Source: Tenrec ecaudatus
Lineage: Eukaryota; Chordata; Mammalia; Afrosoricida; Tenrecidae
Assembly: GCF_050624435.1 (NCBI RefSeq)
Contig: NC_134548.1
Coordinates: forward strand, 124,947,583-125,011,582
Direction: 5' to 3'
Length of the DNA: 64,000 bases
Part shown: positions 44,225 to 55,480 of the stretch, one piece after another
Layout of the letters: each line of letters starts with the position of its first letter
How positions within the stretch are numbered: the stretch's first letter is position 1
The notes under the pieces: model-generated
Database searches by the model: none
Seen by the model: only the letters and a program-made list of their open reading frames with translations
What the model was told of the DNA's origin: nothing
Program-made: the position numbers and the translations under genes

Positions 44225-44600
44225 AAAAATAGAAAATGATCATTTAAATAAAAACTCCAATAATTCCACCAGAGAGAGATAATCAGCATTCATATTTTGG
44301 CATGTTTCTATAATTTTTTCTAGAAATTATTTCACAAATTTTGATGCATTCTGTATATATAAATTTCATCCCACAATTTCTCTTCAAAATTATTATTAAA
44401 GAAGTCTAATGTTATTTTTTGAATGTTGGTTTTAGCTATTTAAAATAATAGCTACACTATAAAATACACAACCTCGCTATTGGGCATTTTTTCTTTTTCC
44501 AGGCTTTTTCCTCTCATAATACTAATGAAACAGTAGTGAAGAGTGCCGTGCATAAATTTTTGTCTACATTTTTTATACTTATTTGATACATTTTAAGAAG
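44225..44600 (-). mobile_element. Ancient L1M-type fragment
   Basis: Phrases 'aactccaataattccaccagagagagataatcagcat', 'gcatgtttctataa' and 'gtgccgtgcataaatttttg' recall the reversed 3' part of old mammalian L1 (L1M) elements. It is AT-rich and highly diverged. Confidence 0.42.
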
Positions 44601-44739
44601 GGGGATATGTCATTATATGAAAAGCACTGAGGATAAAGCAAGGGACAAAACATACTTCCCATGACCTTGGAGCTTATATATTTTCAGTGAGGGAAAAAAG
44701 AAGTAAATATATAACATAATACCAAGTATGATAACTGTT

Positions 44740-45019
44740 ATAAAGAATAAGCAATGACAGGGAGTTACAACTAATGTAGATTTATATTGGAAAATAGGAA
44801 GGCTGCTCTGAGGAAATGATGCTTCCACAGAAATGTGAATGAAATGAGGGAGCCAGCTAAGGGAGCAGTAACATCCTTTGAAGTGCAAAGGCTCTGAGTA
44901 GGATGTGCTTGGTATGTTCAAGGTAAAACTGATTGACAAAGGAGATGGAGGTGCTAAGAAATGTAATTGGAGGGGTTGCCAAGTTCATGTTGAGTGCGAT
45001 AGGTAGTTTATGGAGCTGG
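44740..45019 (-). mobile_element. L2 LINE fragment, left of LTR
   Basis: 'gaggaaatgatgcttccacag', 'gaagtgcaaaggctctgagtaggatgtgcttgg' are reversed L2 phrases. The element continues after the LTR at 45550. Confidence 0.58.
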
Positions 45020-45543
45020 CCCTCAATTATTGCCTCCAACTGATAATCACTTTTAGTCAATTTTGTGTGTGTGTGAAACCCCCTCCCCATAGCCTTCTGA
45101 TGTGATTTGTGGTTCATAATGCTCTTCTAACAAATAGAATATGCTAGAGGTGAAAAGGCATCACATCCAAGACGAGATTATCAAGAGATGATGGTTTGAG
45201 TCATGCTATCTCTCTTTTTCGTTCTACATTTCTTACTCTAAAGGAAACCATGTGTTGTGAGAGATCCACATGGAAAGTACTTGAGGCAAGTTTCTGGCCA
45301 ACATCCAGCAAGGAGGTCCTGAAGCTTCCTGCATGAGTTGGAAAACCATTTCTCCTCCAGTTGAGCCTTCAAATGAGATTATAATCCCGGCCAGGTGTTT
45401 GGCTACAACCTGCAGAGAGACTTTAACAATCGAAGTAAGCATCACCTGAATTCCTGAAGCACAGAAATTGTGAGATAATCAGTGTACTTTTAAGTCACTC
45501 CATTATGGAGAACTTCATTATGCAACAATAGAGATCTAACATA
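45020..45543 (+). mobile_element. MLT1-type MaLR LTR splitting an L2 fragment
   Basis: The right end reads 'cagaaattgtgagataatcagtgta...taagtcactccattatgg...caacaatagagatctaaca', the usual MLT1 LTR 3' end. It lies between two pieces of one reverse L2 element. It is a fossil with an approximate left border. Confidence 0.66.
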
Positions 45544-45549
45544 GGGAGG

Positions 45550-45895
45550 TCTTTGAACTTTTACTCTAGGTGTGATGGGAAGCCATTGCAGAGCTAACAG
45601 GAAGAGAAAGACAGGCTCTGACTTGTTTCAAAGGCATCATTCTGGCTAGTATATAAATAGATTTTCAGAGGGTGCCAGACTGTATGTGTTACAAGGCTAC
45701 TGCGGTGGTCTAAGTTAGACCATGACTTTGACTAGTCAGATAGCAATGGAGGAAATAATGGAATTTGAACTACATTTTGCACAACTGAGGGAAGGATTGG
45801 ATGTGGGAGATGATAAAAATAGAGGAGTCAGGAGTAACTATCAGGTTCAGAACCTAAGCCAAAAGTGAATGGAATTGCCATTTATTGAGACAAAA
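45550..45895 (-). mobile_element. L2 LINE fragment, right of LTR
   Basis: 'gtgatgggaagccattgcagag', 'tcattctggctagtatataaatag', 'gcgatggtc-like ctactgcggtggtctaag' and 'ggaaggattggatgtgggag' continue the reversed L2 order. Confidence 0.6.
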
Positions 45896-45896
45896 T

Positions 45897-45945
45897 AAAG
45901 AGCCATGGTAGCATAGTGATTACCTGTAAGATTGTTAACTGCAAA
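45897..45945 (+). mobile_element. AfroSINE head, inverted against its neighbour
   Basis: 'aagagccatggtagcatagtgattacctg' is a plus-strand AfroSINE head of about 45 bp. It is followed within a few bases by a minus-strand copy ending in a head. Confidence 0.62.
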
Positions 45946-45949
45946 GAAT

Positions 45950-46070
45950 GTTAAGTCTTTACAGAAGTAGAAAGTTTCCTCTTTCTCCAGTGGAGCTGCT
46001 GGTGGTTTCAAACTGCAGACCTTGCAATTAGCAAGCAAACATATAACCCACTACACCACCAGGGTTCCAG
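45950..46070 (-). mobile_element. AfroSINE, 3'-shortened
   Basis: 'agtctttacagaagtagaaagtttcctctttctccagtgg...gcaaacatataacccactacaccaccagggttcc' is a reversed copy lacking the distal tail. Confidence 0.85.
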
Positions 46071-48054
46071 AGAATTTTACTCAGTTCCCCATTATTTTTT
46101 CCCTTTTAAGCTCCATGGTACTTGCTCCACAAAGAGTTTAATCTAATCTACCAAACACAACTTATTTCTTAAGAGGCAAGATGCAATTCATCCATTGTAA
46201 AGGTAACTCATTTTAAAAGCTTGAAAAAAATTGTATAAAAGTTACATTGTCATTTAATTCCACTTTTCCATGAACTCTTTGAAGCTCCCTCATATATTTT
46301 ACAGTGAAATTTATATTTTAACAATAACAACCAAAATCACTCCCATCCAATGGTTAACTTCTGAAATGCTATCCATTACAGCCTTCTCTCCTATAATTTT
46401 TGCATTAAGAATTATATTTACTTTCAGATTAGAAGAAATTCAGAGATGAAAGATATATTAGGCATAGTCCAGGCTATTTGCCTGTCTGTCCAGTGTACTT
46501 GTCTGCCTGTAGAAACTGTATTCCTAAAGAACATACACTTTAGGAATAGCTTTTCCTTTTATTTTAAGGAATATATTTTCTATTATATTTTAGTATAGTT
46601 TACATCTAAGTATACATCTAAGAATAAGTATACATGTTCTATGACATAGATACTCTTTAGGAATACAGCTTCTACTATCCTTAATTCCTACCTTGGTACC
46701 AAATAAACTAGCTGATTCACTCCTCACTGGCTACAACTCATTGAACTATAATGGACACTTGACACGAATGCATAAATTCCACAGACTGGGCAGTAGCCTT
46801 TGATTTATGGAATCTGGCTTGAAATGATGAGCTAAAACAATAACTTTCTTTCTTGAATTTTAAAATGGGAAATGAAGAGGATGTGTCTGATAATTACAGG
46901 GGTTTCACCGAGTTAGAAGGTCAAGGTAAAATTGGAGCTAGGACCTTTATGGCCCACAAGTAAGTAGGCTGAAGCTGCAAGGAAGCCAGTGGTGGAAAGT
47001 AGAGAATGTTGCAGCTAGGCAGAGAAGACCAGAGAGACAAAGAGGCCTGTTTACTTAACTAGATCCTGGGAGAGAGTGACTTCCAATCCCAATGCCTTTC
47101 CTGTTCTTTATGCCAATTTCCATGAGGTCTGGGTGTGCTGGGATAGAACTTATCATTATAGTCCTACCAGTCTCTAATATTTATTCCATGTGGTCTGATT
47201 TAAAATGTTGAGCTAACTTGCTGCCAAAAATAATGCTATAGAAGGTGATCTTGTTCAATACTCACATTTTATAGATGAAATAAAAGTTGCATGATAGTCA
47301 ATTGTCTTACCTAAGTTCCCATAGCATAGCATTAGAATGAAAGCCTCAGGAATTTTAGCCATAACAGAGAATTTTCTATAATGCTTTCCTCTAAAGAGAA
47401 TTACCACAAAAGGCATTGACTCTTATCAATTTAAGGTAACATATTAACAGTTCATAGAAATTGGCATCAGTACATGAGAGAAAGATGTTCAGAAAAGAGT
47501 TTCAAGGTCAGATGAATATCTTGTTTATGGATATTTATTTCTCTGTAACATTGGGATCATACACAAGCTACATTTTTCACGCAGTACCAAATTAACTCAG
47601 AAATGATTAGCCATATTGTTCATCTGAATAAAAAATATCTTGAAAACTAAAAGAAGTGGAGTAGATTTTAAGCAGTTTACAAAATTAAAACAACAAAATC
47701 TGTCATTTGTTGCAAATGCATTCACTTTCTTGAGTGTTGGTAATGTATGAAAATAAGCTAGAGCTACATTAGCTATGAAGCACAGCCTACACCAAAGCCA
47801 GGAATCTTAGAATAAAGCTTAACAACATTTACCAAGCACCTACTCAAACATACAATGTGAGATTTTATTCAGTAAAAGTCACTGAAAGAACAAAAGGGAA
47901 TATGGAAGAAGATATATTTAAAGGCTTTATGAGTTTTCATTACAGATTCTATAGAGGAATCCTGATCAAAGGGACAAAATGCAGAACAGACTTTCCAATC
48001 ATCATAAACTCCAGACCTTTTGAAGCTGGATAAACCCCTGAAACAATTGACTTC
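46071..48054. other. Unassigned intron
   Basis: One MIR fragment at 47235-47350. The rest is AT-rich DNA without recognisable genes. Confidence 0.4.
47235..47350 (+). mobile_element. MIR fragment
   Basis: 'caatactcacattttatagatgaaataaaagttgc...ttgtcttacctaagttcccatagc' follows the MIR core order. Confidence 0.55.
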
Positions 48055-48810
48055 CACAATACTTAAATGTGCTCATGTAGAACATATACACAGTCCAAAA
48101 AGCAGTTGTTCAAACAAAATAAGGGGATAGTGCATGCTTTAAATTTAGAAAGAGTATTTATCAGGATTGTATCTTTTCACCATTCTTATTCAAACTGTCT
48201 GATGAGAAAATAACCCAAGAAGCTGGACTATATGAAGAACATGGTAATAAGATCAGGTAATAGGATCTATTAACATCCTGCAATATGCAGATAACACAAA
48301 CATCATTGCCCAAAGTCAGAGCCACTTGCTGATGAAGGTCAGACTGCAGCCTTCAGTATGCAAAAAATCAATGCAAAAAACCCCCAAATTCTCACAACTA
48401 GACCAATAGACATCATGATAAAGGGAGAAAACTCTGACATCATGGAAGCAGCAGTCAAGAAATCAAAGAATGTATTTCATTGAGCATATACTTCATATGT
48501 ATATTAAATTTTACAATGAATAAGGATCAAAGCAGAAAAGTTGTTATGTTGATTATTATGCTGGTTAAGAATATTGAAAGTACTGTAGACTGCCAGAAAA
48601 ACAAGCACATCTATCATTAAACATGTACAGCCAGAATGTATGATTGAAGATGGCAAGACTTCATCTAATGTTCTTTGGTTATGTTGAAAGTAGAGACCAG
48701 TTCTTGGAAAAGGACATCATGCTTAGAAGAGTGTATGCTAATGATGGAAAAACAATTTTAAAAGGGAGGAAGAGAATAGTTGCACCACGCAAAGTAATTA
48801 ATGTCACAGA
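48055..48810 (+). mobile_element. RTE LINE 3' half
   Basis: Plus-strand order: atgtgctcatgtagaacatatac, aaggggatagtgcatgcttt, attgtatcttttcaccattc, gaagctggactatatgaaga, aatatgcagataacacaaac (degenerate AxDD box), cctcacaactagaccaatag, catggaagcagcagtcaag and aaaggacatcatgcttagaag. This is the RT palm to C-terminal stretch of an RTE element with stops and small gaps. The 5' half is absent. Confidence 0.78.
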
Positions 48811-50269
48811 ATTGTGTTTGTAGAAACTGTTGGATTAGTGTGTTTTATGTATACATTCTCAGCAACAGCATCAATAAAATTAGAGAAAAATAAGTCCTTG
48901 TGAGTAACTGAGGCCTAAAATGTGATAAAAGAGTTAAGCTCTAATTCCCATCACATAAAGATGGACAGGACAATGTTTCTGTAAGATAACTGATCCAAGT
49001 TTCTTGATAGAATTAAAGGAAACATCCAAGAAAATATATCTTTAGAGGATTTACAGCAAGATGATGACTGAGTAACACATACCAGAGGGACTCCGCAGAA
49101 ATGAATGCAGGAAACCAACTGAGAAGGAAATTCCACACTGCCAGGTCACAGGAGGATCACCATAAAGACAAGTAGCACAGATCCTTTAGGTTTTAAGGAG
49201 TTGTGGAGATTTGGTTCACCAGAGTGGAGTATGACTAAGTCTTTATCTTAGACCCACCTCAGTTTCAGCCAGAGATAGCCTCCTTTGACCAGCCCAAGAA
49301 GTTTACTTCAACACAGCCACAGCTTGTTGCTGCCTTTGGGCAGGGTGTAAACTCCTCCAGCCCCATGAGGTCAGGCAAAAGGGGCTCAGCTATATTTTTA
49401 CTTGTGTTTCTCTCTCTTCTCTCTTTTCCCCCACAGTATCAGTGGGCTTAGTCTTGTTTATTTTCTCTTCTTTTCATCTCACACACCACTGCATACTTCT
49501 AGGCCACTCCCCTTCACTTAGGGCAATTATGCCCACTCTCCACTCAGCTGGGGGAACTCTTCTCTTTGTAGCATAAAACACAGCTGGGGGTGGGGGGGTG
49601 CTCTGCTCTTACAGCATAACATGCGGCTGGAGAAATCCTGCCACCTTCCTCCACAGGGGAACTCATGCCCGTTAAGTAGCTTGGGGGATCCTCTGCCAGC
49701 CTTCCAGAGTGCTCAACATTGCTGGGAGTGTCCCAGTGGTCCCATGTGGCTCAGGGAATTTCCTCCCACCTGGCATAGTTCCTCACATGACCTAAGGCAC
49801 TTCTGCCAACACACTCCAGCAAGGCCACACTGCTGTAGGAATCTCTGCCCAACCTGCACTGTGATTTAGTTGACTTGGGCAATTCTGCCCATCATCGCAG
49901 TGCTCTACACCAAAGTGGGAACACCCACCTGCCTTTTGTGGCATTTGCGGGGCAGAAGGCACATGGGCCACACCTCCACGGCTTCCTGTGAGATTATCCG
50001 ATGCAGCGCCATCATCCACAACCACTCAACCAGCATCCTCTGAGAGGACCATCCAACTTACCCACGAAATAACAGAATGCTGGTTGGCTAGGGAAAGAGT
50101 GAAGCCACAAGAGGATAAAGTGGTAGTCCAAACCCATAGTGCAATTAGCTGCAGGCAGTTTGAAGAAGCATTCCTATGAGTCTCCCAGAGAGAGCCAGTG
50201 TTCTTTGAAAATGGCGCTGGACTCTTCTAAAACAACACAGTGCAAACAGCAATGAGCCCCCCCAAAATT

Positions 50270-51232
50270 AACGAAAAAACAGGAGAAACAAAAGGCAATG
50301 TTGGAGCACCTGGACCTAGTGACATGCATAGAAGAAGCAGATATTAATGTAACACAGAAAGAAATCTGCAAAATGCTGCTTGGAGTCATACAGGATATAA
50401 GGAAAGCAATATACAAAAATGATGAAATGATAGAGGAGATAAAGACCTTACACCAAAGGGAAATAAAGGAGCTAAGGGACGAGATAACAAAAAAGAAGCA
50501 GCAAATCCACACACTTTGCCTACCGACTGAAAGAGGCAGAGAACCGTACCAGTGACCTAGAGGACAGCCAAGCAAGAAAAAGTCAAATGAGAACCTGAAG
50601 AAAATCTGGGAGCTATGTCTGATGCTGTGAAGAAGAACTATATCAGAATAATTTAATTAAGAGAGGAAGACACACAAAGGAGTCAACAGCAAAAATAGTG
50701 AGGGGATACTTGGAGAAAAAATTCCCCAGGTTAATGAATGAAAACCAGGCAACCATCCAGAAGACTGAAAGAATACTAGCTAAATCCCAAGAAGAAGTCA
50801 CCAAGGTATCTAATAGTTAAACTATCCAACTCTGACGAAAAAGAGAAAATCATGAGAGCAGCTAGGGAAAAATAAGTAATCACATATAAAGGTTTCCAAA
50901 TAAGAATATGCACAGACCTATCAGAAGACACTATGGAGAAGAGGAGAAAGTAGAGTAACATATTCCAAAAATTGAAGGAAAATAACACAAACTCAAGAAT
51001 ATTCTATTCAGTCAAATTATTTATCAAGATAGATGGGGAAGTAAGAGTCTTCCCAGACAAGGAAAACCTCAAAGACTACGTTAAAAGGAACCAAGCCCTA
51101 CAAAAGATCCTTGCTGACCCATTATGGGCAGAAGAACAACACTTACCAAGCACAAATAAGAGACAACCATGTAGAAAAACATCACCTGGAGGGCAACAAA
51201 GAGAAAACAGCCCCCAAGATAGCACTGGCTAA
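50270..51232 (+). pseudogene. L1 ORF1 remnant
   Basis: The N-terminal part shows a charged coiled-coil (IKTLHQREIKELRDEITKK). The middle RRM-like part reads KLSNSDEKEKIMRAARE and ICTDLSEDTMEKRRKW. The C-terminal domain reads VKLFIKIDGEVRVFPDKENL ending ALQKILADPLWAEE. These match L1 ORF1p, the RNA-binding trimeric chaperone. Several stops and frame changes split it. Confidence 0.83.
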
Positions 51233-51255
51233 AGGGTGGAAAGAAGTCAAGACTG

Positions 51256-51287
<32 letters not shown>

Positions 51288-51290
51288 CAC
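51256..51290. repeat. (CA)n microsatellite in the L1 inter-ORF spacer
   Basis: About 16 consecutive CA units with one interruption near the right end. It lies between the L1 ORF1 and ORF2 remnants. Confidence 0.9.
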
Positions 51291-51340
51291 ACTGACAAAA
51301 ATGGAAGGAGGGAAGAAAACACCCAACACAAAAGGTAAAG

Positions 51341-51880
51341 ATGACATCACAGGGTCCACAAATGGATGTAATAACCCTGAATATCAATGGGCTGAATGCA
51401 GGCACTAAAAGGCAGAGGCTATCAGACTGGCTTAGAAAACACAACCTTTCAATCTGCTGCCTACAGAACACACATCTCAAGATGACAGACAAAAATAGGC
51501 TGAGAATAAAAGGCTGGAGAAAACTATACCAAGCAAATGACAATTAAAATAAAAGTGGGAGTTTCAATCCTAATCTCATACAAAATTGACCTCAAGGTGC
51601 AAGCCATATAAGATATAAGGAGGGGCATTATAAAATGCTCAAGGGAACAGTAGAGCAAGAACCAATGAGCATAATAAATATATACGGGCCCAACGAGACA
51701 TCCATGAAATTCATCAATCAAACACTCCAAAAGATAAATAAAGAAATGACAGGCTCAACAGTTATAGTAGGTGACTTTAATACACCACTCTCTGAGAAAG
51801 ATAGATCACAGGGAAAGAAGCTTAACAAGGAGGCTACAGATTTAAACATTACGATTACCTAATTTGACCTGAAAGATATT
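51341..51880 (+). pseudogene. L1 ORF2 endonuclease remnant
   Basis: It reads VITLNINGLNAGTKRQRLSD, CCLQNTHL, IKGWRKLYQAN and later MSIINIYGPNE and TVIVGDFNTPL, the APE-type endonuclease of L1 ORF2p. The LNINGLN and GDFNTPLS motifs are clear. The usual QETHL glutamate reads QNTHL. Stops break the frame. Confidence 0.86.
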
Positions 51881-52379
51881 TTCAGAGCCCTCCACTCAAA
51901 TGCAAAATAAATTCACATGCTTTTCAAGCCCACATGGCACATACTCGAAGAGAGACCACATGCTGGGACACAAGTTGAATCTGTGTAATTCGAGCACATA
52001 GAGATCAGACAGACTTCTCCCTCCGAACATTATGCAATAAGGCTGGAAATCAACAAAGGATGATTAAGCAAACAAGGGCAAACATTAGGAGAATGAATAA
52101 CTCTCCATTGCAAAAGGAATGAGTTCTGGCCCAGATCAGAGATGAAATTAGGAAGTTTCTAGAAACCAATGAGAATGAGAATATGACATACCCAAACCTT
52201 TGAGACACAGCAAAGGCAGCTATCAGAGGACATTTGATAGCAAGAAATGCACACATGAAAAAAGAAGAGAGACTTATGATTGATATGTTGACACAAAACT
52301 TACAGCAATTAGAACAGAGTCAACAGGACAATCCTACTAATAGCTGAAGAAAAGAAATAAAAATCAGGCCTGAGATTCA

Positions 52380-53300
52380 TGAGAGGAAAAACAAGACCCT
52401 ATCTGACTCAACGCACAAGAATAAACTCAAGGTGGATCACAGATCTTGAGGTTAAATGCCAAACTATTAGGGCCATTAATGAGGGAATTGAGACAAACCT
52501 GAGAACTTTGGTGCAGGGAATACACAGGCTATCGGAAATAGGGATGGACACAAATACAGAGGAGTCATAAATTGACTAGTGGGATATACTGAAGATAAAA
52601 CACCTGTGTATATCGAATTAATTCACCAAAAGAATAATCAGAAAACCCGTGGACTGGGAAAAACATCTGTGGCAATGATACATCAGACAAAGGCATTATT
52701 ACTAAACTCTATAGTACTCTGCTAGCTTCCAAAAAATCCCCCAAACCCTAAATTGCCCACTGATGAGGTCGGCAAAGGACCTGAAAATAAGTTTCATAAG
52801 GGCATAAATCAGAATGGCCAATAAACACATGAGAAAATGTTCCGGATTATTAGTCATGAGAGAAATGTAAATTGAAACAACTATGAGATACCACCTAACT
52901 GCCTCAAAGATAGCCCAACTCGAAAAATCAGAAAGCAACAAGTATTGGAGGGGTTTTGGTGACAGCCACTATGGAAATAGATTTGGTGATATCTAAAACA
53001 GATGGAAATTGAGCTACCATTTGACTCAGCAATTCCCCTTACTGGGAATATACCTGGAAGAGGCGAGAAACAAATCACAGCCAGACATCTGTGCTCCAGT
53101 GTTCATCCTGACACAGTTCACAATTGCAAGGAGTTGGAAACAGCCCAAATTTCCATCAATGGATGAAGAGATTATAAAATTGTGGTACATATATACAAGA
53201 GAGTACTATACACCTAAAAAGCAGTGAATGAATGAAGCACATTGCCACATGGGAAGAACTGGAGGAAATTAGGCTAAGCGAAGTAAATCAAGCAAAAATG
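52380..53300 (+). pseudogene. L1 ORF2 C-terminal remnant
   Basis: Pieces TRINSRWITDLEVKCQTI, KHMRKCSGLLVMREM, TTMRYHLT, QFPLLGIYLEE and ARSWKQPKFPSMDEEIIKLW correspond in order to the thumb and C-terminal part of L1 ORF2p. They follow the endonuclease directly, showing the loss of the RT core. Confidence 0.84.
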
Positions 53301-54489
53301 GACAAGTACAATATGAATCTGCTGAGATAAGCTTAAAATGCATAAGGGGCATAGGGGAAAAGCTACCGTATACATATATTCCTGAAGTGAGGTCCAAGTA
53401 GTATGGCAGAGGCCAGACCCAATCCAAGGAGACATATGGTAGCCAATAAAAAGGAGAGGAAAATAAAGAGAAAAAAATACCTGGGTAGTTGGGGAACAGT
53501 GCACTAAACCCCCCAAACGGAGGGTGTTCTTTATATTTCCAGAGGAGAGGGAGAGAGGGACCAGACTTCAACCCAGTGTGCCAAGACTTGAATGCAACAT
53601 ATCGTGATGTAGCAGGGAACCAATAGAGAGGTCTGCAGGGCCGGCCCCAATCCCAATTACATGGACAGCCACACACCTCCCCCCCACCCCTGCCACAGAT
53701 GAATTCTCTTCAGAGGATAGCACTAAAGTTACAGCTCAGGGAGAGGGGCATGTCTGATCAGAGCACATGGGAAAAATGAAGAGTGAAGGAGATAGGGTAG
53801 AACACATCCTGACCCACCAAACCCGAGGATGATATTCCTGCTCAGACACCTAATTTACAGAGAGGACCATAGGGCCTGCCCCACTGTGAGACACAACATC
53901 CCTCATTGACCCATAGTGATTTGAAAGACAGCATTGGAGGCACAGTACCAGAATTGTGCCCGATCTCATCCCACCCTTCTGGGGTGAAACGCTAAGGGCG
54001 TGCAACAGAGCAGCAATGGGAGCAAAGCAATGAAGTCCCCAGGGAATAGCAAAAATAGACTTTGGGGCCAGGACATGGCACTCCATCAGATTGGACTGGA
54101 ACACACTCCTACAGGTCAACAAACAGACCTTGAACTATTTATAGTCTTTTTTGTCATCCTGTTATTGTTGTATTTTGTTTTCTTTTGCTCTGTCTTTTTT
54201 GGGCTTATTTTCTCTGCATATCTATCTAGATAAGATAGGTGGGGTAAACAATCTGGAGGAGAAAGTAATGGGACTGACAGTTCTAGGGGAGGGGCGCAGG
54301 GGACTGCAGAAGGGGAGGGGAGAAAATAAGTGGACAAATCCTCTTAGAAGGCACTGAAGCTTGATGGATGAACGCATTTTGTTTGGCCTTCTGGTCATCT
54401 GCACTCCAGTCCTCCTGCTTCCTTGTCGCATACCCCCAAATAGAGCCTCTCACCAAACCTTATCAAATCTCTTTCCATAGTGCTTCTCA

Positions 54490-54960
54490 CATTACATCTG
54501 CATCCATATAACCACTTCTGTTCCCACTGTCCTCCTACTGAAAGCTTTCATTAACTCACATCTGAACTCTATTATAACTTCCGAACCAAGCCTCCCTTCT
54601 CCTCTCTCCCTTCTCACTAATCTACCATGCACACAGCTGCCAGATTCCTCTTCCTGAAATACTATGTGCATCATGTTGACACCCATTTCCTACAGGATAC
54701 TTTTCAAATTCCTTTATCTGGTATTCAAAGTGCCCCGCAATCAGTACCCAGGCTACATTTCAATCTCATTTTCCCTCCCCAAACTTCTGCTTCTTCCAGG
54801 ATTACTAAAAATCCCCAAACATTTCTTATATTTCTATCCCAAGCTTATGTGCGTCCAATTTTCGATAATCTTTGATGCTTCTCTTATTCTTCTTTCCTAA
54901 TTCCCATTCTAAACTCCACGTCTGTCATAAAGCTTTCCCTGATCAATCCAGCCAACAATG
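54490..54960 (+). mobile_element. L2-like fragment
   Basis: 'cagctgccagattcctcttcctgaaatac', 'cctacaggatacttttcaaattcc' and 'gtgccccgcaatcagtacccaggctacattt' follow an ancient L2-type 3' region order. It begins soon after the broken L1 3'UTR. Confidence 0.48.
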
Positions 54961-55049
54961 ACTTCAAATGATTCTGTTGTCATTTGTTTGTTGTGGGTTT
55001 TGTTCTTTAACTCCGTTTATCATGCGTGTATCCTTTCTCCCTACACTCA

Positions 55050-55480
55050 GCAGGTAGGTGGTTGGGATATGGCCAATAAACACATGTGGGGTTATTTGAA
55101 GGGTAAAGGGATAAATGGCTCGGTGAGCCTCACCTTTCCAGTTCTGGTGTCTCTTGCTCTCTGATGATTGGACAAGGGTCTAGCTGCCTTAGGCAGTTCC
55201 CTACTTCAGCTGGCAAAGCTCATTTCCTGCAAGACATCCCTGAGGAGAAATCATGTGGACCTACCCCGATGAAGCCCTGGGTGCTGGAGCAGCCATGTGG
55301 AGACCCTTGCCAGTGCTAAGATGCTTACATGTTCACTGATTCGGCTTTCCTCTTGCAGTCGTCATCATAGTGTGTGTTTTGTGAGATGTTTTCTTTATGT
55401 GCACTTAACCTTTATATAACACTCTCTCTTACACATGAGTTTCTGTGGATTTGTTTCTCTAAAGTACCCAGACTAATACA
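55050..55480 (+). mobile_element. MaLR-type LTR, copy 2 (plus orientation)
   Basis: A fossil LTR of the same family as the copies at 411-902 and 57093-57660. It ends with the diagnostic gtacccagactaataca at 55480. The left edge is uncertain because its first part is shorter than in copy 3. No internal region is attached. It is inactive, with probably a few breaks. Confidence 0.72.

Larger units (their letters stand above)
49040..54345 (+). mobile_element. Long L1 element with 5'UTR, ORF1, partial ORF2 and partial 3'UTR
   Basis: Parts in order are a GC-rich 5'UTR (about 49040-50270), ORF1 (about 50270-51232), an inter-ORF spacer with a CA microsatellite, ORF2 endonuclease (51341-51880), the ORF2 C-terminus (about 52380-53300) and a 3'UTR to about 54345. 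Nearly all of the reverse-transcriptase region is absent: the ORF2 remnants are roughly 2 kb shorter than normal and jump between about 52250 and 52380. The 3'UTR ends without a poly(A) tail, so the 3' end is also lost. Stops are frequent. It is inactive, yet it is the only L1 here keeping a 5'UTR. Confidence 0.85.

Noticed and set aside
50298-50555. Coiled-coil protein candidate
   Set aside because: It is the N-terminal coiled coil of L1 ORF1 inside a broken L1, not a host gene.
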